Of a DNA stretch of 64,000 nt, positions 63,391-64,000 are shown in pieces. Each line of letters begins with the position of its first letter. Positions within the stretch are counted from its first letter, which is position 1. The DNA lies in the NCBI GenBank assembly GCA_018907035.1, contig JACCIC010000029.1, positions 3,722,501 through 3,786,500 of the forward strand. The letters are read 5' to 3'. The DNA is from Sycobia sp. Sy_11 (lineage: Eukaryota > Arthropoda > Insecta > Hymenoptera > Epichrysomallidae). The notes beneath the pieces are model-generated. The model saw only the letters and a list, made by a program, of their open reading frames with translations. It was not told the origin of the DNA and searched no databases. A program made the position numbers and the translations under genes.

Positions 63391-64000
63391 GGAAGAGCAT
63401 CAGCGTGGGAGTATCCGCTGGAGATCGAGACGGTACATAAGAGTTATATAAACTCAATTGTATACAGAAAAGGCGCCGGTACGTAAGCCAGGCTATCCTA
63501 CTGCCGTGGCCGCTGCGGCGCGCGTCGATAGTTGAAATATATTCCTTCGTATTTCAGTCGAACTTATATTACCCGGTGTACGCTTATAACCGAGCTATTC
63601 TCGCGCACGGCTATCGCGCGCCGCTGAAATTTTCAAGAAATTAATAACGATGCCGGAATAGCTTTCATTTTTCGCCTCGTCTTTTTCTCGTTTTGCAGTA
63701 AACAATAGGCGACCCTGGAAAAACTTTCATCGGGCCGGCCGAGATCTTTACGCTGCGCCGGCGCGGCAAGAATTCCTCTCATCTGGCAATTTTAATTTTT
63801 TTCTCCCACCCAGCCCGGGACTCCTTTGACATTCCCGAGAACGAATGAAATATAACGAACCGGTTATAGCGTTTGAAATTAGTTTTTTCCCCGCCAGCGA
63901 AGCAGTCTCCCCCGAGCGCGAGAGCATGAAAATTTTTCGATTATGCGCTGGTTGGAAGTGCGCGTTCTCGAAGAACGCATTGTGACGCCGGTTTGTTTCG
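63391..64000. other. higher-GC end of window, no supported gene
   Basis: Moderately GC-rich with many CpG. It has pyrimidine-rich stretches that end in CAG (63553-63558, 63690-63699) and could be acceptor sites, but no open frame of note follows either. It continues past the window. Confidence 0.35.

Noticed and set aside
1..64000. CRISPR arrays, operons, ribosome binding sites, tRNA genes
   Set aside because: The window is animal nuclear DNA; no spaced direct repeats of CRISPR type were seen and no complete tRNA-like fold was noticed on reading.

Overview
The window looks like nuclear DNA of an insect, most likely a hymenopteran (ant, wasp or bee). It is very AT-rich, carries many long (TA)n tracts, and in its right half has short CpG-rich islands. 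The only convincing host genes are small, secreted, cysteine-rich peptide genes with an intron just upstream of the start codon. The species cannot be told from the sequence alone, and the order is an inference.

Left part (1-35.3 kb): four copies of one gene module, all on the + strand. Each encodes (or encoded) a 69-residue prepeptide: a 22-residue signal peptide and a 47-residue mature part with eight cysteines spaced C-x9-C-x8-C-x3-C-x9-C-x4-C-x-C-x2-C. The C-x3-C...C-x-C core is the CS-alpha-beta signature of insect defensins and of scorpion-type channel toxins. Copies 1 (2003-2212), 3 (27914-28123) and 4 (34691-34900) are intact. Copy 2 (14244-14448) is a pseudogene. Sequence shared by the modules extends upstream to a probable TATA box and downstream through the polyadenylation signal. 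Copies 3 and 4 share a nearly identical tract of about 366 bp that starts inside the coding region, which looks like gene conversion.

The upstream part of module 2 is split by nested mobile DNA. A degenerate mariner (4471-4770 and 13205-13670) is interrupted by an 8.4-kb decayed Maverick/Polinton-type element (about 4771-13198). The Polinton keeps inverted repeats near its ends, a packaging ATPase with one in-frame stop, a parvovirus-like phospholipase A2 minor-capsid-type ORF, a double-jelly-roll capsid-type ORF, two further conserved Polinton-type ORFs, and a spliced gene with TATA box, 108-bp intron and serine-rich tail. It also holds a BEL/Pao retrotransposon fragment. I see no DNA polymerase B and no integrase, so it looks like an internally deleted relic.

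Between modules 2 and 4 lie Penelope-like GIY-YIG endonuclease remnants in divergent orientation (18.8-19.5 kb), a 5S-rRNA-related fragment (26.9 kb) and long AT-rich stretches without recognisable genes.

Right part (35.3-64 kb): no coding gene that I can support. It alternates AT-rich sequence with CpG-rich islands and microsatellites ((TA)n, (CT)n, (TG)n, (CA/CG)n), and it contains a 420-bp element with terminal inverted repeats (41998-42418). This pattern would fit intergenic or long-intron DNA, but no exon could be identified.
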